Assembly: GCF_025562755.1 (NCBI RefSeq)
Contig: NZ_CP103300.1
Coordinates: 4,341,001-4,405,000, forward strand
Direction: 5' to 3'
Length of the DNA stretch: 64,000 nt
Source of the DNA: Endozoicomonas euniceicola
Lineage (GTDB): Bacteria > Pseudomonadota > Gammaproteobacteria > Pseudomonadales > Endozoicomonadaceae
A program made the position numbers and the translations under genes. Shown one piece after another: positions 27,276-35,741 of this stretch. The notes under the pieces were generated by a model. The model was given only the letters and a program-made list of their open reading frames with translations, did not search any database and was not told where the DNA came from. Position 1 is the first letter of the stretch. Every line of letters starts with the position of its first letter.

Positions 27276-28706
27276 ATGTCACATTACAGTAGCAACCGAT
27301 TAAACAATCACTTCCAGTTTGTGGAAGTGAACCGCAAAGACCCTGAGAAAAAAGCGCTCAGAGCCCGCAAACGGGACTTTGTAGAAATTTACAAGCCCTT
27401 CAGTGAAACAGAGGTGAAGCGACAGGCGCATCGCTGCCTTTCCTGCGGTAACCCTTACTGTGAATGGAAATGCCCGGTACACAACTATATCCCGGACTGG
27501 CTGAAGCTGGTGTCCGAAGGCAATCTGTTTGAAGCGGCAGAGTTGTCGCACCAGACTAACAGCCTGCCGGAAGTCTGTGGTCGGGTCTGCCCACAGGATC
27601 GTCTGTGTGAAGGTGCCTGTACCCTGAATGACGGATTTGGTGCCGTTACCATTGGCGCTACCGAGAAATACATTACGGATACGGCGCTGGCACTGGGCTG
27701 GCGTCCGGATATGTCAAAGGTTGAGTGGACAGATAAAAAGGTAGCCATTATTGGCGCTGGCCCTGCTGGCCTGGGCTGTGCTGATATTCTGGCACGCAAT
27801 GGCGTCAAGCCCGTGGTGTTTGATAAATACCCGGAGATTGGCGGGCTTCTGACCTTTGGCATTCCTGAATTCAAGCTGGAAAAGCATGTCATGAGCCGTC
27901 GTCGTGAAATCTTTACCGAGATGGGGGTTGAGTTCCAGCTGAATACGGAAGTCGGCAAAGATGTGCAGATGGCTGAGTTGCTGAAGGAATACGACGCTGT
28001 ATTTATGGGTATGGGAACCTATACCTATATGAAAGGCGGCTTTCCGGGCGAGAGCCTGCCGGGGGTTTATGAAGCCCTGCCGTTCCTGGTTTCCAATGTA
28101 AACCGTAACCTTGGTTATGAGCAGGACGAAGCAGACTTTATCGACCTGAAAGATAAAAGGGTGGTGGTGCTTGGTGGTGGTGATACGGCGATGGACTGTA
28201 ACCGGACCTCCATTCGCCAGGGCGCAGCCAGTGTCACCTGTGCCTATCGCCGTGATGAAGAGAATATGCCCGGCTCCCGTCGTGAAGTAGCCAATGCAAA
28301 ACAGGAAGGCGTCCGGTTCCTGTTCAATCGTCAGCCTGTTGAAATTGTCGGTAATGGCAAGGTAGAAGGCATTAAGCTGGTGTCTACTGAACTGGGGGAG
28401 CCGGATGAAAATGGCCGTCGTCGTCCGCAGGTGATTCCCGGCAGTGAGGAAATTCTGGCAGCGGATGCCGTACTGGTTGCCTTTGGCTTCCGTCCAAGCC
28501 CGGCACCATGGTTTGACGACCATGATATTCAGCTGGACGAAGGTGGTCGTGTAGTAGCGCCGGAACAGGCACAGTTCAGCTTCCAGACCTCCAACCCGAA
28601 AGTCTTTGCCGGGGGCGATATGGTTCGCGGTTCTGATCTGGTTGTCACCGCCATCTGGGAAGGGCGGCAGGCGGCAGAAGGCATTCTGGATTTTCTGGAT
28701 GTTTGA
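27276..28706 (+). CDS. gltD: glutamate synthase small subunit
   Basis: GltD passes electrons from NADPH through FAD and Fe-S clusters to GltB. The 476-aa protein has N-terminal cysteines for two 4Fe-4S clusters (CLSCGNPYCEWKCPVHN and CGRVCPQDRLCEGAC), an FAD-binding IIGAGPAGLGCADIL (~153-167), an NADPH-binding VVVLGGGDTAMDCNRTS and a C-terminal GGDMVRGSDLVVTAI. I start at 27276, where GAGGT is 8 nt upstream, rather than at the in-frame ATG at 27261. Confidence 0.97.
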   Translation: MSHYSSNRLNNHFQFVEVNRKDPEKKALRARKRDFVEIYKPFSETEVKRQAHRCLSCGNPYCEWKCPVHNYIPDWLKLVSEGNLFEAAELSHQTNSLPEVCGRVCPQDRLCEGACTLNDGFGAVTIGATEKYITDTALALGWRPDMSKVEWTDKKVAIIGAGPAGLGCADILARNGVKPVVFDKYPEIGGLLTFGIPEFKLEKHVMSRRREIFTEMGVEFQLNTEVGKDVQMAELLKEYDAVFMGMGTYTYMKGGFPGESLPGVYEALPFLVSNVNRNLGYEQDEADFIDLKDKRVVVLGGGDTAMDCNRTSIRQGAASVTCAYRRDEENMPGSRREVANAKQEGVRFLFNRQPVEIVGNGKVEGIKLVSTELGEPDENGRRRPQVIPGSEEILAADAVLVAFGFRPSPAPWFDDHDIQLDEGGRVVAPEQAQFSFQTSNPKVFAGGDMVRGSDLVVTAIWEGRQAAEGILDFLDV

Positions 28707-28710
28707 ATAA

Positions 28711-28829
28711 TAAGCAGGCCGCTGTCCGCTGCTGGCTATTAGCTGTTAGCCGTTGGTTGTATGAGCAGCTAATAGCTAATAGCCAACAGCCAACAGCCAG
28801 AAGCCAATAGCCCGAAGCCCGAAGCTAAG
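28711..28829. repeat. MITE-like intergenic element between gltD and hemE
   Basis: This stretch is built from heptad-like GCCAACA/GCCAATA/GCTAATA units forming an imperfect palindrome around TATGAGCAGC. Its core matches, in opposite orientation, the insertion at 43957-44077. TAAG occurs at both ends (28711-28714 and 28826-28829), the same tetranucleotide that flanks the other copy, which suggests a 4-bp target duplication. The right TAAGGAG now serves as the ribosome site of hemE. Confidence 0.6.
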
Positions 28830-28837
28830 GAGTAAAA

Positions 28838-29899
28838 ATGACAAAATTAAAAAATGATCGTCTCTTAAAAGCTCTACTGCGGGAGCCGGTGGATGTTACG
28901 CCGGTGTGGATGATGCGACAGGCCGGGCGTTACCTGCCTGAATACCGGACTTTGAGGAAAGAGGCGGGTGATTTTATGTCGCTTTGCCAGAATCCGCAGT
29001 TTGCCTGTGAAGTCACGTTGCAGCCGCTGGAACGATTTCCTCTGGATGCGGCGATTCTGTTCTCTGATATTCTGACGATTCCAGACGCTATGGGGCTTGG
29101 GTTGTATTTTGAAACCGGTGAAGGGCCAAAGTTTAAAAAGCCGGTAAGAACATCAGCCGATATTGACCAGTTAAACGTCCCTGATCCGGAAAAAGACCTT
29201 GGCTATGTGATGGATGCAGTTCGGGTGATTCGTCGGGAGCTGAGCGGACGAGTCCCTCTCATCGGTTTTTCCGGCAGCCCGTGGACATTGGCCACCTATA
29301 TGGTCGAGGGTGGCAGCAGCAAAGACTTCCGTCGCATAAAAGCCATGATGTACGACCAGCCTCAGGCATTGCACCAGTTGTTAAGCGTGCTGGCTGATTC
29401 CGTCACGACTTATCTCAATGCCCAGATAAAAGCCGGAGCTCAGGCGGTTCAGATTTTTGATACCTGGGGTGGTGCTTTGTCTCCGGACTGTTATCGGGAG
29501 TTTTCCCTGAACTACATGCAGAAGATTGTTTCCGGACTGATCCGAGAGCACGAAGGTCGCAGGGTGCCGGTCATTCTGTTCACCAAAAATGGCGGGCAGT
29601 GGCTGGAATGGATGGCAGAAACCGGAACGGATGCCCTTGGACTGGACTGGACCACCACGATTGATGACGCCCGAAACCGGGTGGGTGACAAGGTAGCCTT
29701 ACAGGGTAATATGGATCCTTCCGTGTTGTACGCTTCTGCTTCGCGCATACGACAGGAGGTGGGTAATATTCTGCAACGTTTTGGTTCAGGCTCCGGGCAT
29801 GTCTTTAATCTTGGGCATGGTATTCATCAGTTTGTCGAGCCGGAAAAGGCAGCGGTGTTTGTTGAGGCGGTGCATGAATTGTCTCAGGAATACCATTGA
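28838..29899 (+). CDS. hemE: uroporphyrinogen III decarboxylase
   Basis: HemE decarboxylates uroporphyrinogen III to coproporphyrinogen III in haem synthesis. The 353-aa protein has PVWMMRQAGRYLPEYR (~21-36), FSDILTIPDAMGLGL with the essential Asp, GFSGSPWTLATYMVEGG, the FDTWGGALSPDCY motif and NLGHGI near 323. TAAGGAG lies 9-15 nt upstream of the ATG. A diverged copy of its last ~60 bases occurs at 41682-41744, on the far side of the CRISPR-Cas region. Confidence 0.96.
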   Translation: MTKLKNDRLLKALLREPVDVTPVWMMRQAGRYLPEYRTLRKEAGDFMSLCQNPQFACEVTLQPLERFPLDAAILFSDILTIPDAMGLGLYFETGEGPKFKKPVRTSADIDQLNVPDPEKDLGYVMDAVRVIRRELSGRVPLIGFSGSPWTLATYMVEGGSSKDFRRIKAMMYDQPQALHQLLSVLADSVTTYLNAQIKAGAQAVQIFDTWGGALSPDCYREFSLNYMQKIVSGLIREHEGRRVPVILFTKNGGQWLEWMAETGTDALGLDWTTTIDDARNRVGDKVALQGNMDPSVLYASASRIRQEVGNILQRFGSGSGHVFNLGHGIHQFVEPEKAAVFVEAVHELSQEYH

Positions 29900-29928
29900 T
29901 TGATTGTCATTTGTGGTTTTCATCGTTT

Positions 29929-29956
29929 TTTATAAGCCGCCTGTACGGCGGCGAAT
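29929..29956. repeat. solitary type I-F-like CRISPR repeat after hemE
   Basis: The 28 bases match the local CRISPR repeat at 24 positions and keep the palindromic core GCCGCCTGTACGGCGG. There is no second repeat at 60-bp spacing, so it is an orphan. It may now act as a hairpin or be a relic. Confidence 0.6.
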
Positions 29957-30011
29957 ATTGAATGCAAGATACAATACCTGACCTCATTTTTTCTTTCACT
30001 GCTACCTATTT

Positions 30012-30620
30012 CTATTCTTTGATTGTCTCGATGATTCTAATGGATCCGGGTATATATTTATCGTAGTTTTTCATATAAACAAGAAAGAAACTCAATAACT
30101 CAAGCCCATTTCGGAAACGAAATAAACCATAGTTAGCATCAAGAAATTCAAACGCATGATCGTCAGCCCGCAACCCGAAACAATGATGGTCATCTATTCC
30201 GTCTTTGCTCAATATGAGTAAAAAACATCCCTTCTTTTTAAGCATTCTCTGTACCTCCATTTTGAGATTGACATTATTGGAGCGGAAGAAAGTAACCCTT
30301 GTTTCGCCTATTGATAGTCCATAGATCGAAAAAGTGTATCTCCACCTTTCCCAGTAGTTCATTTCTTGCATGGCATAGGAGTTAAACTGCGAGGACCTTA
30401 TGCCTATTAAATGCACTGAGCCCAGGTCGGAAGAAGAAGTGAGTAGCCTGCTTGAAAAGACACTCTTTTTTATCCAGATCAATGTTATTCCCATACAAAA
30501 ACCTTTTCTGGAGTAAGAAGCTTCTATAGTACTACTTTCTCCTGTTGTATTTATTTTCCAGCGAGAGAAAGTTGAATGATCAGTCATGGGGCGAGTATCG
30601 AAAACCAATTTGTAATGCAT
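30012..30620 (-). CDS. YopT/C58-like papain-fold cysteine protease, candidate effector
   Basis: The 202-aa protein shows the C58 (YopT/AvrPphB) active-site arrangement: Cys42 in RKGFCMGITLIWI, His145 or His146 in DDHHCFGL, and Asp161 in EFLDANYGLFRF. The His-Asp spacing (15-16) and the 'F-D-x-N-Y/F-G' motif are typical. Family members cut host proteins after delivery by secretion systems, so an effector role is plausible but inferred. No signal peptide or ribosome site is evident. The gene looks AT-rich compared with its neighbours and sits alone at the island's left edge, consistent with transfer. No immunity-like partner is visible. Confidence 0.6.
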   Translation of the reverse strand: MHYKLVFDTRPMTDHSTFSRWKINTTGESSTIEASYSRKGFCMGITLIWIKKSVFSSRLLTSSSDLGSVHLIGIRSSQFNSYAMQEMNYWERWRYTFSIYGLSIGETRVTFFRSNNVNLKMEVQRMLKKKGCFLLILSKDGIDDHHCFGLRADDHAFEFLDANYGLFRFRNGLELLSFFLVYMKNYDKYIPGSIRIIETIKE

Positions 30621-30719
30621 GACAAGTTCTGTTCTGTAGAGAGAGCTGCGAGATCTGCAGTCAGTTCTTGCATTATATTGATTTTAAGTGGTTATACGTA
30701 ACACTTATCGTATGGTGAT

Positions 30720-30747
30720 TTTCTAAGTTGCCTGTACGGTCATGTTT
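30720..30747. repeat. half-degenerate CRISPR-repeat-like sequence
   Basis: The first 20 bases (TTTCTAAGTTGCCTGTACGG) match the I-F repeat except at three transitions; the last eight do not. It lies alone, upstream of the mosaic at 30774. Confidence 0.35.
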
Positions 30748-30773
30748 CAAACAGGTTGCGAGTAAGGGAGGTC

Positions 30774-30894
30774 TTGAAGCAGACTGAATCTTAAGCCTGA
30801 TCTGAAAACAGGCAAGGATCGTAATAACAAACAGCTTTTGCAATGGAGTTGCGAGACGAGACGGTATGAATCAGAACCTTACACTCATTGCCAT
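30774..30894 (+). pseudogene. duplicated upstream region and first 10 codons of the DUF2878 gene
   Basis: This matches 43936-44180 almost base for base, including the ATG and codons MNQNLTLIA, except that it lacks the ~125-bp insertion present in the right copy. The coding sequence then breaks into the csy3 fragment at about 30895. It is a truncated duplicate and records the pre-insertion (empty) site. Confidence 0.8.
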
Positions 30895-30898
30895 ATCA

Positions 30899-31150
30899 GA
30901 CTTCCTGTCCGTACCCAACGTGGGCTTCGGCTTCTACCGCCATCATCATAAAGCACTCAGGAAACCGTCACCTTGACCGAATGGCTTCCGAGGCAGTTGC
31001 GCCACAGCCAGCGGGCATTAATGATATTGGCGTCGTAACGACGTGCCAGTTCGTCCATGCCATGCTCATCGAGGTATTCGGCAACTGCCGTTTTAAGCTG
31101 AGCCTGGTAATGGGCGTTGTTACAGACGCTGGGCGTGCCGTCAAAAGGAA
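30899..31150 (-). pseudogene. csy3 (cas7f) fragment with internal deletion
   Basis: Bases 30899-30958 match csy3 at 34141-34200, and 30959-31148 match csy3 at about 34329-34518, so ~128 bp of csy3 are missing between them. The larger piece encodes VIPFDGTPSVCNNAHYQAQL and then LDEHGMDELARRYDANIINA, nearly identical to Csy3. It is on the same strand as the functional gene, about 3.5 kb away, and cannot make a full Cas7f. Confidence 0.85.
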
Positions 31151-32744
31151 TTACCATTAATTGTTTTTTGCATGAATCAGCAAGTGGTTTGTGAAATATC
31201 CGGCTATATTTTACAGCTGGTTTTGCAACCGGTTTAATACGCTTGATGTGCGATTTTGCCGGTTGAGCATCATTGTTGGTTCATTAGAATAAACAGGTAA
31301 TGCCCATTATGTTCTGCCCAAATGGCCTGGTTCGCTGCTTATCATCTCTACCCTTAAAAACAGGCTTTGTTCTACTGTTTTTTTTGGTTTCATTACAAGC
31401 CCATGCCGGAGATGACTGGCCTCTTTTTTGCCCATGGTGTGGCGAAGTGCTTCCAGTGGATAAGGATATTTTTGAGAACCCCAAGGTAAAAGTTGCTTGT
31501 ATTTCTTGTGGTCGGGATGTTTCTCCGCCGGACACTGCGCCTCCCGGCCATTCCTCTGCTTCAGCCAGGGAGGAGGGTAGTCAGCATTCGGATAATCTGA
31601 ACCTCACTTTCGAGATCAGAGGCGGTTTATCAGAGAGTGGCAACAACATGGTTTTCTCACCAACGGGAGTGATGAACTCGGTTACACCCATATTAAGGCC
31701 TGCCGGTCTTCCTCCTGAGATCGAAGCCTATGCAGAGCAACATCGCCAGCGATTGTCTGCTCCCCCTCAAACAGAAATAGTTCAAGGGGAGCAGCCCGGT
31801 GGCAGAGGGCTGAGAGCCAGGCAGATATTCGCCACCACCGAAGGTCGGCAGTTTTCCCCCGCTGTTTTATCCCGGGGAGGGGTTCCGTTAAATTACACTC
31901 CGGAAGATCAAAATCAGGCGATTCGTGAAGCCATTCGGAATTTTATTCAGGATGGCTTTTCCCAACCGTCCCGACTGAGTATTCCAGAACCAACCTTTAA
32001 CGCGAATGCGGTTTTTGGGGTATTTGACGTTATAACGTTTGATGGGCAATGGCAGATACCCATGGAGCGACGGGATGGGGTCTTTTTCAGGCAGCAGGAT
32101 GGAAGTACATACTTGATTTCTTCAATAGGGTATGAAGATACCTTGATTCGCTACAGTCGCTGGTCAGATAATGAATCGTTATACAGTGATGCCAGTAATT
32201 TCAGTAGCGATTCATTCTGGCAAATGGTTGAGCTGCCTTATCGGCTTAGTGAAGATCACCAAAGATTCAGAATGCGGGTGGTTTTACCTCCCGTACGCAC
32301 TGATCCGGGACAGCTCACGGCAAACATAGTCAGGCAGCTGACCCAAAATCTGGCGGAGCGCTCGGTTCAGCTGAACATGCCAACGTTTAATATGACCAAC
32401 CGTAATCATTTGTCCGCCCCCCGCCAAGCTGGTATTCTAACGGCATTGTTCCGGGCTCAGAATTTTAACCCGGACGCTGTTATCCCCAGGGTTTCTGTAG
32501 ATGGTGTTGATGCCTGGCAGAGCATTTCATTCCTGACAGATATAGAGGGCTCCCAGGCTGCGGCAGTGACAAGTGGTGAAATTCTGGAGTGTTGCATTTA
32601 TTGCCCAGACAGAATATCAGTAAGAATTAACCGTCCATACACGACATTGGTTGTTGACTCGCAGGATGTGGTTCATATTTTCGCTGATGTTTACAGGCCG
32701 GATACTGGCTTATGAGTTTCCGGGCTGCCTGTATGGCGGTGAAC
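31151..32744 (+). repeat. left copy of a ~1.6-kb direct repeat (serpin unit)
   Basis: This unit starts at TTACCATTAATT, includes ~140 bp of upstream sequence, the serpin gene and a CRISPR-repeat-like sequence 6 bp after its stop. It is homologous, in the same orientation, to 41735-43331. The two copies flank the whole CRISPR-Cas locus. Confidence 0.85.
31300..32715 (+). CDS. secreted serpin-like protease inhibitor, copy 1
   Basis: Serpins trap serine or cysteine proteases through a reactive-centre loop. The 471-aa precursor has a signal peptide (about 1-36, ending AHA), an N-terminal zinc-ribbon-like pair CPWC and CISC (~44-72), and a serpin fold. Supporting motifs are FNANAVFGVFDVITFDGQWQ (the serpin 'NA..F.G.W' box), FWQMVELPYRLSEDHQRFRM and VVLPP, the hinge TDIEGSQAAAVTS (consensus EEGTEAAAAT), and C-terminal RPYTTLVVDSQDVVHIFADV. 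The putative loop (SGEILECC, then IYCPDRIS) differs strongly from copy 2. ATG 31300 or 31309 could be the start. Assignment is by motif only. Confidence 0.7.
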   Translation: MPIMFCPNGLVRCLSSLPLKTGFVLLFFLVSLQAHAGDDWPLFCPWCGEVLPVDKDIFENPKVKVACISCGRDVSPPDTAPPGHSSASAREEGSQHSDNLNLTFEIRGGLSESGNNMVFSPTGVMNSVTPILRPAGLPPEIEAYAEQHRQRLSAPPQTEIVQGEQPGGRGLRARQIFATTEGRQFSPAVLSRGGVPLNYTPEDQNQAIREAIRNFIQDGFSQPSRLSIPEPTFNANAVFGVFDVITFDGQWQIPMERRDGVFFRQQDGSTYLISSIGYEDTLIRYSRWSDNESLYSDASNFSSDSFWQMVELPYRLSEDHQRFRMRVVLPPVRTDPGQLTANIVRQLTQNLAERSVQLNMPTFNMTNRNHLSAPRQAGILTALFRAQNFNPDAVIPRVSVDGVDAWQSISFLTDIEGSQAAAVTSGEILECCIYCPDRISVRINRPYTTLVVDSQDVVHIFADVYRPDTGL

Positions 32745-33045
32745 TTCGGTATAGTTAGAAGTGGCTTATTCCTAATGTTTCTAAGCCGCCTATACGGCGG
32801 TGAACTTTTCCGCCCGGGCGATGACTTCCATGCTGTATTTCTAAGCCGCCTATACGGCGGTGAACAATGACGCCCTTACCAAAGCGGGGCTGTTGGATTT
32901 CTAAGCCGCCTATACGGCGGTGAACTCGAATATACCGAGCCTGTTTACCGGCATGCATTTCTAAGCCGCCTATACGGCGGTGAACAATGTAGATGAGCAA
33001 ATCATCGACGAGGATGTTTTCTAAGCCGCCTATACGGCGGTGAAC
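32717..33045 (-). CRISPR. type I-F CRISPR array: five exact 28-bp repeats plus one degenerate terminal repeat
   Basis: Exact repeats lie at 32778-32805, 32838-32865, 32898-32925, 32958-32985 and 33018-33045, separated by four 32-bp spacers. A degenerate repeat at 32717-32744 differs by six transitions and bounds a 33-bp spacer. The repeat core GCCGCCTATACGGCGG forms the 5-bp stem and 5-nt loop bound by Cas6f. In crRNA sense the repeats begin GTTCACCGCCG and end TTAGAAA, so the array is transcribed on the minus strand, as are the cas genes. The leader end is at 33045 and the oldest end at 32717. Confidence 0.97.
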
Positions 33046-33220
33046 TGAAGATAAACCACAAAAAAATAAAGCACAACAGGCGTTTACCCAGAAAAACCCA
33101 TTTTACCCAATGAATTTTCAGGGTTTCGTAACCTGTTGAAATGACTGCATTTTTAAAGATCGATAAAAATATTGGTTATTTTGGGATGTGAACGTCCAAT
33201 GTCGTTCACATCCCTCAGGG
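33046..33220 (-). promoter_or_regulatory. CRISPR leader
   Basis: This 175-bp AT-rich stretch lies between the cas6f stop and the leader-proximal repeat. Position and composition identify it as the leader. No promoter hexamers are unambiguous. Confidence 0.6.
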
Positions 33221-33787
33221 TTAAAAACGAGGTACGTTAGCACCATCGAGGCTTAACCCATAGCCGTTAAAAGTGCCGGGCTGGTGTTCCTTTTGTCTTT
33301 TTTGCTGAATAAACAGCAGGAACTTTTGGGCAGTGCTGGCACTTTTCAGAGCCACATAGGGCAAATCCAGTGGTGCTTGCAATTTGGCGGTAACGGCCTG
33401 TTCCAGTTCTTCTGTCCAGGTGCCTCTTTCTAAATGGCGCTTTTTCAACCGGGTAAACCGGCTGTTGCCCCGGGCGTGGCGGCGCTGGTAGCAGGCATAA
33501 TCAGTCACCCCGGAAGGTATTTCCATTCGTTCTGACAGCAACCCATAGTCCTGAACCACCGGATGGTTTGCCAGTTGGCTTTGCAGGGCTTTAATGTCCT
33601 GACGCCCACCCAGAACACGAATGATTCCGCCCAGTGTTCCCTGTTGCCTGTAGGCTGGAAAATCCAGTCCTATTCGCCCGTCGAAAGACAGCAGGCCTTG
33701 GTGCAGTACCTGCATCAGTTCAGCCACCACCGCCGCCTGAATAATCTCAGGGTTGGGCAGGGCTTTCAGTTCGCAATAGCTGTCCAT
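33221..33787 (-). CDS. cas6f: type I-F crRNA endoribonuclease Cas6f/Csy4
   Basis: Cas6f cuts the pre-crRNA at the base of the repeat hairpin and stays bound to the 3' stem. The 188-aa protein starts MDSYCELKALPNPEI and has the catalytic His in VLHQGLL (matching His29 of P. aeruginosa Csy4), an Arg/Lys-rich RNA-binding helix (RFTRLKKRHLERG), PYVALKSASTAQKFLLFI and C-terminal NGYGLSLDGANVPRF. I start at 33787, 5 nt after AAGGAG; an ATG at 33790 overlaps the csy3 stop. It is the last gene before the leader. Confidence 0.93.
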   Translation of the reverse strand: MDSYCELKALPNPEIIQAAVVAELMQVLHQGLLSFDGRIGLDFPAYRQQGTLGGIIRVLGGRQDIKALQSQLANHPVVQDYGLLSERMEIPSGVTDYACYQRRHARGNSRFTRLKKRHLERGTWTEELEQAVTAKLQAPLDLPYVALKSASTAQKFLLFIQQKRQKEHQPGTFNGYGLSLDGANVPRF

Positions 33788-33789
33788 CA

Positions 33790-34806
33790 TCACTCCTTGC
33801 CAGAAGCGCCGAATACACCACCACGGATCAGCACTCCCATCACATAATGCTGCTGCTCTGGTTCTGGCTTTTTATCGTTCAGTACCCAGCGGTCAAACAG
33901 GTTATAAAAGTCGATTTTTTGAGTGGGCTGGCGGAAGGCGGCACCCAGGGTGGTGACCGCGCCATAAGGTTCTACGGCAATGGGCATTTGGGTGTCGTCC
34001 GTGTACCAGGTGTCAATGGTGCGAATGGCGTTGGCTATTTTCTGGGAGTGCATACCGGCCTGTCCGGTCTCTTCGTTGATCTGGTAGAGTACTTTGCTTT
34101 TTGTTTTACCCGTATCCAGCACCAGCTCCTGGGAGGGATAGACTTCCTGTCCGTACCCAACGTGGGCGACGGCTTCTACCGCCATCATTATAAAACACTC
34201 ACCCCGCAGGCCTTTGGTAATCCAGCTGGCCACGGTGTTCAGCTCATGGGAATTCTGCTCGAAGTGTTGCAATGACAGACTACGGGCGTCGTTAATAGTG
34301 ACGGATTGTTGTTCACCATCCAGCTCACAGGAAACCGTCACCTTGACCGACTGGCTTCCGAGGCGGTTGCGCCACAGCCAGCGGGCATTAATGATATTGG
34401 CGGCGTAACGACGGGCCAGTTCGTCCACGCCATGCTCATCGAGGTATTCGGTAACTGTCGCTTTAAGCTGAGCCTGGTAATCGGCGTTGTTACAGATGCT
34501 GGGCGTGCCGTCAAAAGGGATGACTTTGCAGGTGAAGTTGACCTTCAGCAAGTCGCAGCTGCCGTCCAGCATGGCCACGTCGACGGTTTGCAGGTTGGGC
34601 TTCTGGATTTCAGCGTCCAGTTTGGCGGGGTCGTTGGCGACAGTGTTTTTCAGGCGGTTGGAAATGGTGCCCCGAACGGATTTGGTGCGTACTTTTACGA
34701 TTTCCGCTGCCTGGCTGCTGGCGCTGTCACTCTGGCTGAAGGCTGCGTCAGAAATATCCAGCTTGCGCTCAAAGGCCAGGACGCTGGCGGTTTTCAGTTT
34801 GCTCAT
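33790..34806 (-). CDS. csy3: type I-F Cascade backbone Cas7f/Csy3
   Basis: Csy3 polymerises along the crRNA spacer, six copies per complex, flipping out every sixth nucleotide. The 338-aa length matches the family (~340). It begins MSKLKTASVLAFERKLDISD and includes KVIPFDGTPSICNNADYQAQ and NIINARWLWRN typical of Csy3. It lies 17 bp after csy2. A damaged copy of its middle lies at 30899-31150. Confidence 0.94.
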   Translation of the reverse strand: MSKLKTASVLAFERKLDISDAAFSQSDSASSQAAEIVKVRTKSVRGTISNRLKNTVANDPAKLDAEIQKPNLQTVDVAMLDGSCDLLKVNFTCKVIPFDGTPSICNNADYQAQLKATVTEYLDEHGVDELARRYAANIINARWLWRNRLGSQSVKVTVSCELDGEQQSVTINDARSLSLQHFEQNSHELNTVASWITKGLRGECFIMMAVEAVAHVGYGQEVYPSQELVLDTGKTKSKVLYQINEETGQAGMHSQKIANAIRTIDTWYTDDTQMPIAVEPYGAVTTLGAAFRQPTQKIDFYNLFDRWVLNDKKPEPEQQHYVMGVLIRGGVFGASGKE

Positions 34807-34823
34807 GGTGTGACTCCTTACGA

Positions 34824-35741
34824 TTAGTTAGTGTTTTGCTCAATGAGATACAGGCCGTTATCTTCTTGCCCCCATTGCCAGAAGCAGGGTTCCAGACTGC
34901 TCAGGCTGTAAGGGAAGACCCATTTGCCCAGGCTATACAGGGCTTCCACAAACTGTGTGGGGTATTGGTCTGTCCGGCAGTTGGCCATCACGCCGGGCTC
35001 AAACCTGGGTGAAATGGCCTGATAGCCCACCGGCATGGGCACCAGCCATCCCCGGCCCCGGCGGACGCTGGTGGTGCGCCATTGGGTTTCGCCTTCTTGG
35101 TCTTTTTCCGGTTGATGGTGCAGGGTGGCTACTTCCAGCAGTGCATCCAGGGTTGTGGCGTCCGGTTGCTGCTTTTGTAATTCCTGAGTGATGGCCGCCA
35201 GCTCCTGACGGGCGTCCATTAGAATAAAACCGGGTGCCAGCCTGGGTTTAAGATTGTCGATGCTCTCCGATGGGATTAACTCTACGGCCTCGATGGCGGT
35301 CACGCTGCCGCCCGCCATTCGCTGACAGCTAACCGTTTCTTTGACCCATTGAATAAAGAGGGCTTTGTGCTCATCCAGCCATTCTTCATCGTCGTAATCG
35401 TCACAGGTAATCGGAACCGCCAGGCTGACGCACAGGTCGGTCTTGCCTTCCTCAATAATCGAGGCGGTCTGGCCGGTTTTCCTGATGGGATTCCGGCTCT
35501 GGTTCAGGGTGTAATCGCTGTAAGGGGCTGACCGGTAACGTTTTACCCGGCACTGGTGGCTGGTAATCAGTGCGCCCCCAAACGACAGTCTGGCTTCAAA
35601 GGGCAGCTTCCTTTCCAGGGCGTGAATAGCGCCAAGAAATCCGCTGACAGCGGGAAAACCGTAAGTGAGTGGGCTGGAAACAGCATTGGCGTTATGGATG
35701 TCGATGCGATCCAGCAGCAGGTAAAAATCAATATCGTTCAT
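34824..35741 (-). CDS. csy2: type I-F Cascade subunit Cas5f/Csy2
   Basis: Csy2 binds the crRNA 5' handle together with Csy1. The 305-aa protein starts MNDIDFYLLLDRIDIHNANA with SSPLTYGFPAVSGFLGAIHA, the canonical Csy2 N-terminus. I start at 35741, where ATG overlaps the csy1 TGA (ATGA), rather than at an in-frame codon at 35804 inside csy1. Confidence 0.93.
   Translation of the reverse strand: MNDIDFYLLLDRIDIHNANAVSSPLTYGFPAVSGFLGAIHALERKLPFEARLSFGGALITSHQCRVKRYRSAPYSDYTLNQSRNPIRKTGQTASIIEEGKTDLCVSLAVPITCDDYDDEEWLDEHKALFIQWVKETVSCQRMAGGSVTAIEAVELIPSESIDNLKPRLAPGFILMDARQELAAITQELQKQQPDATTLDALLEVATLHHQPEKDQEGETQWRTTSVRRGRGWLVPMPVGYQAISPRFEPGVMANCRTDQYPTQFVEALYSLGKWVFPYSLSSLEPCFWQWGQEDNGLYLIEQNTN

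Noticed and set aside
32755..33000. Minus-strand ORF across the CRISPR array with repeated VHRRIGGLE
   Set aside because: It is the translation of the CRISPR repeats; the 60-bp period keeps one frame open. Not a gene.
32717..33045. Self-targeting spacers in the main array
   Set aside because: By eye, no spacer of the main array matches another part of the window beyond about 11 bases. The only meaningful match is from the separate minimal CRISPR.
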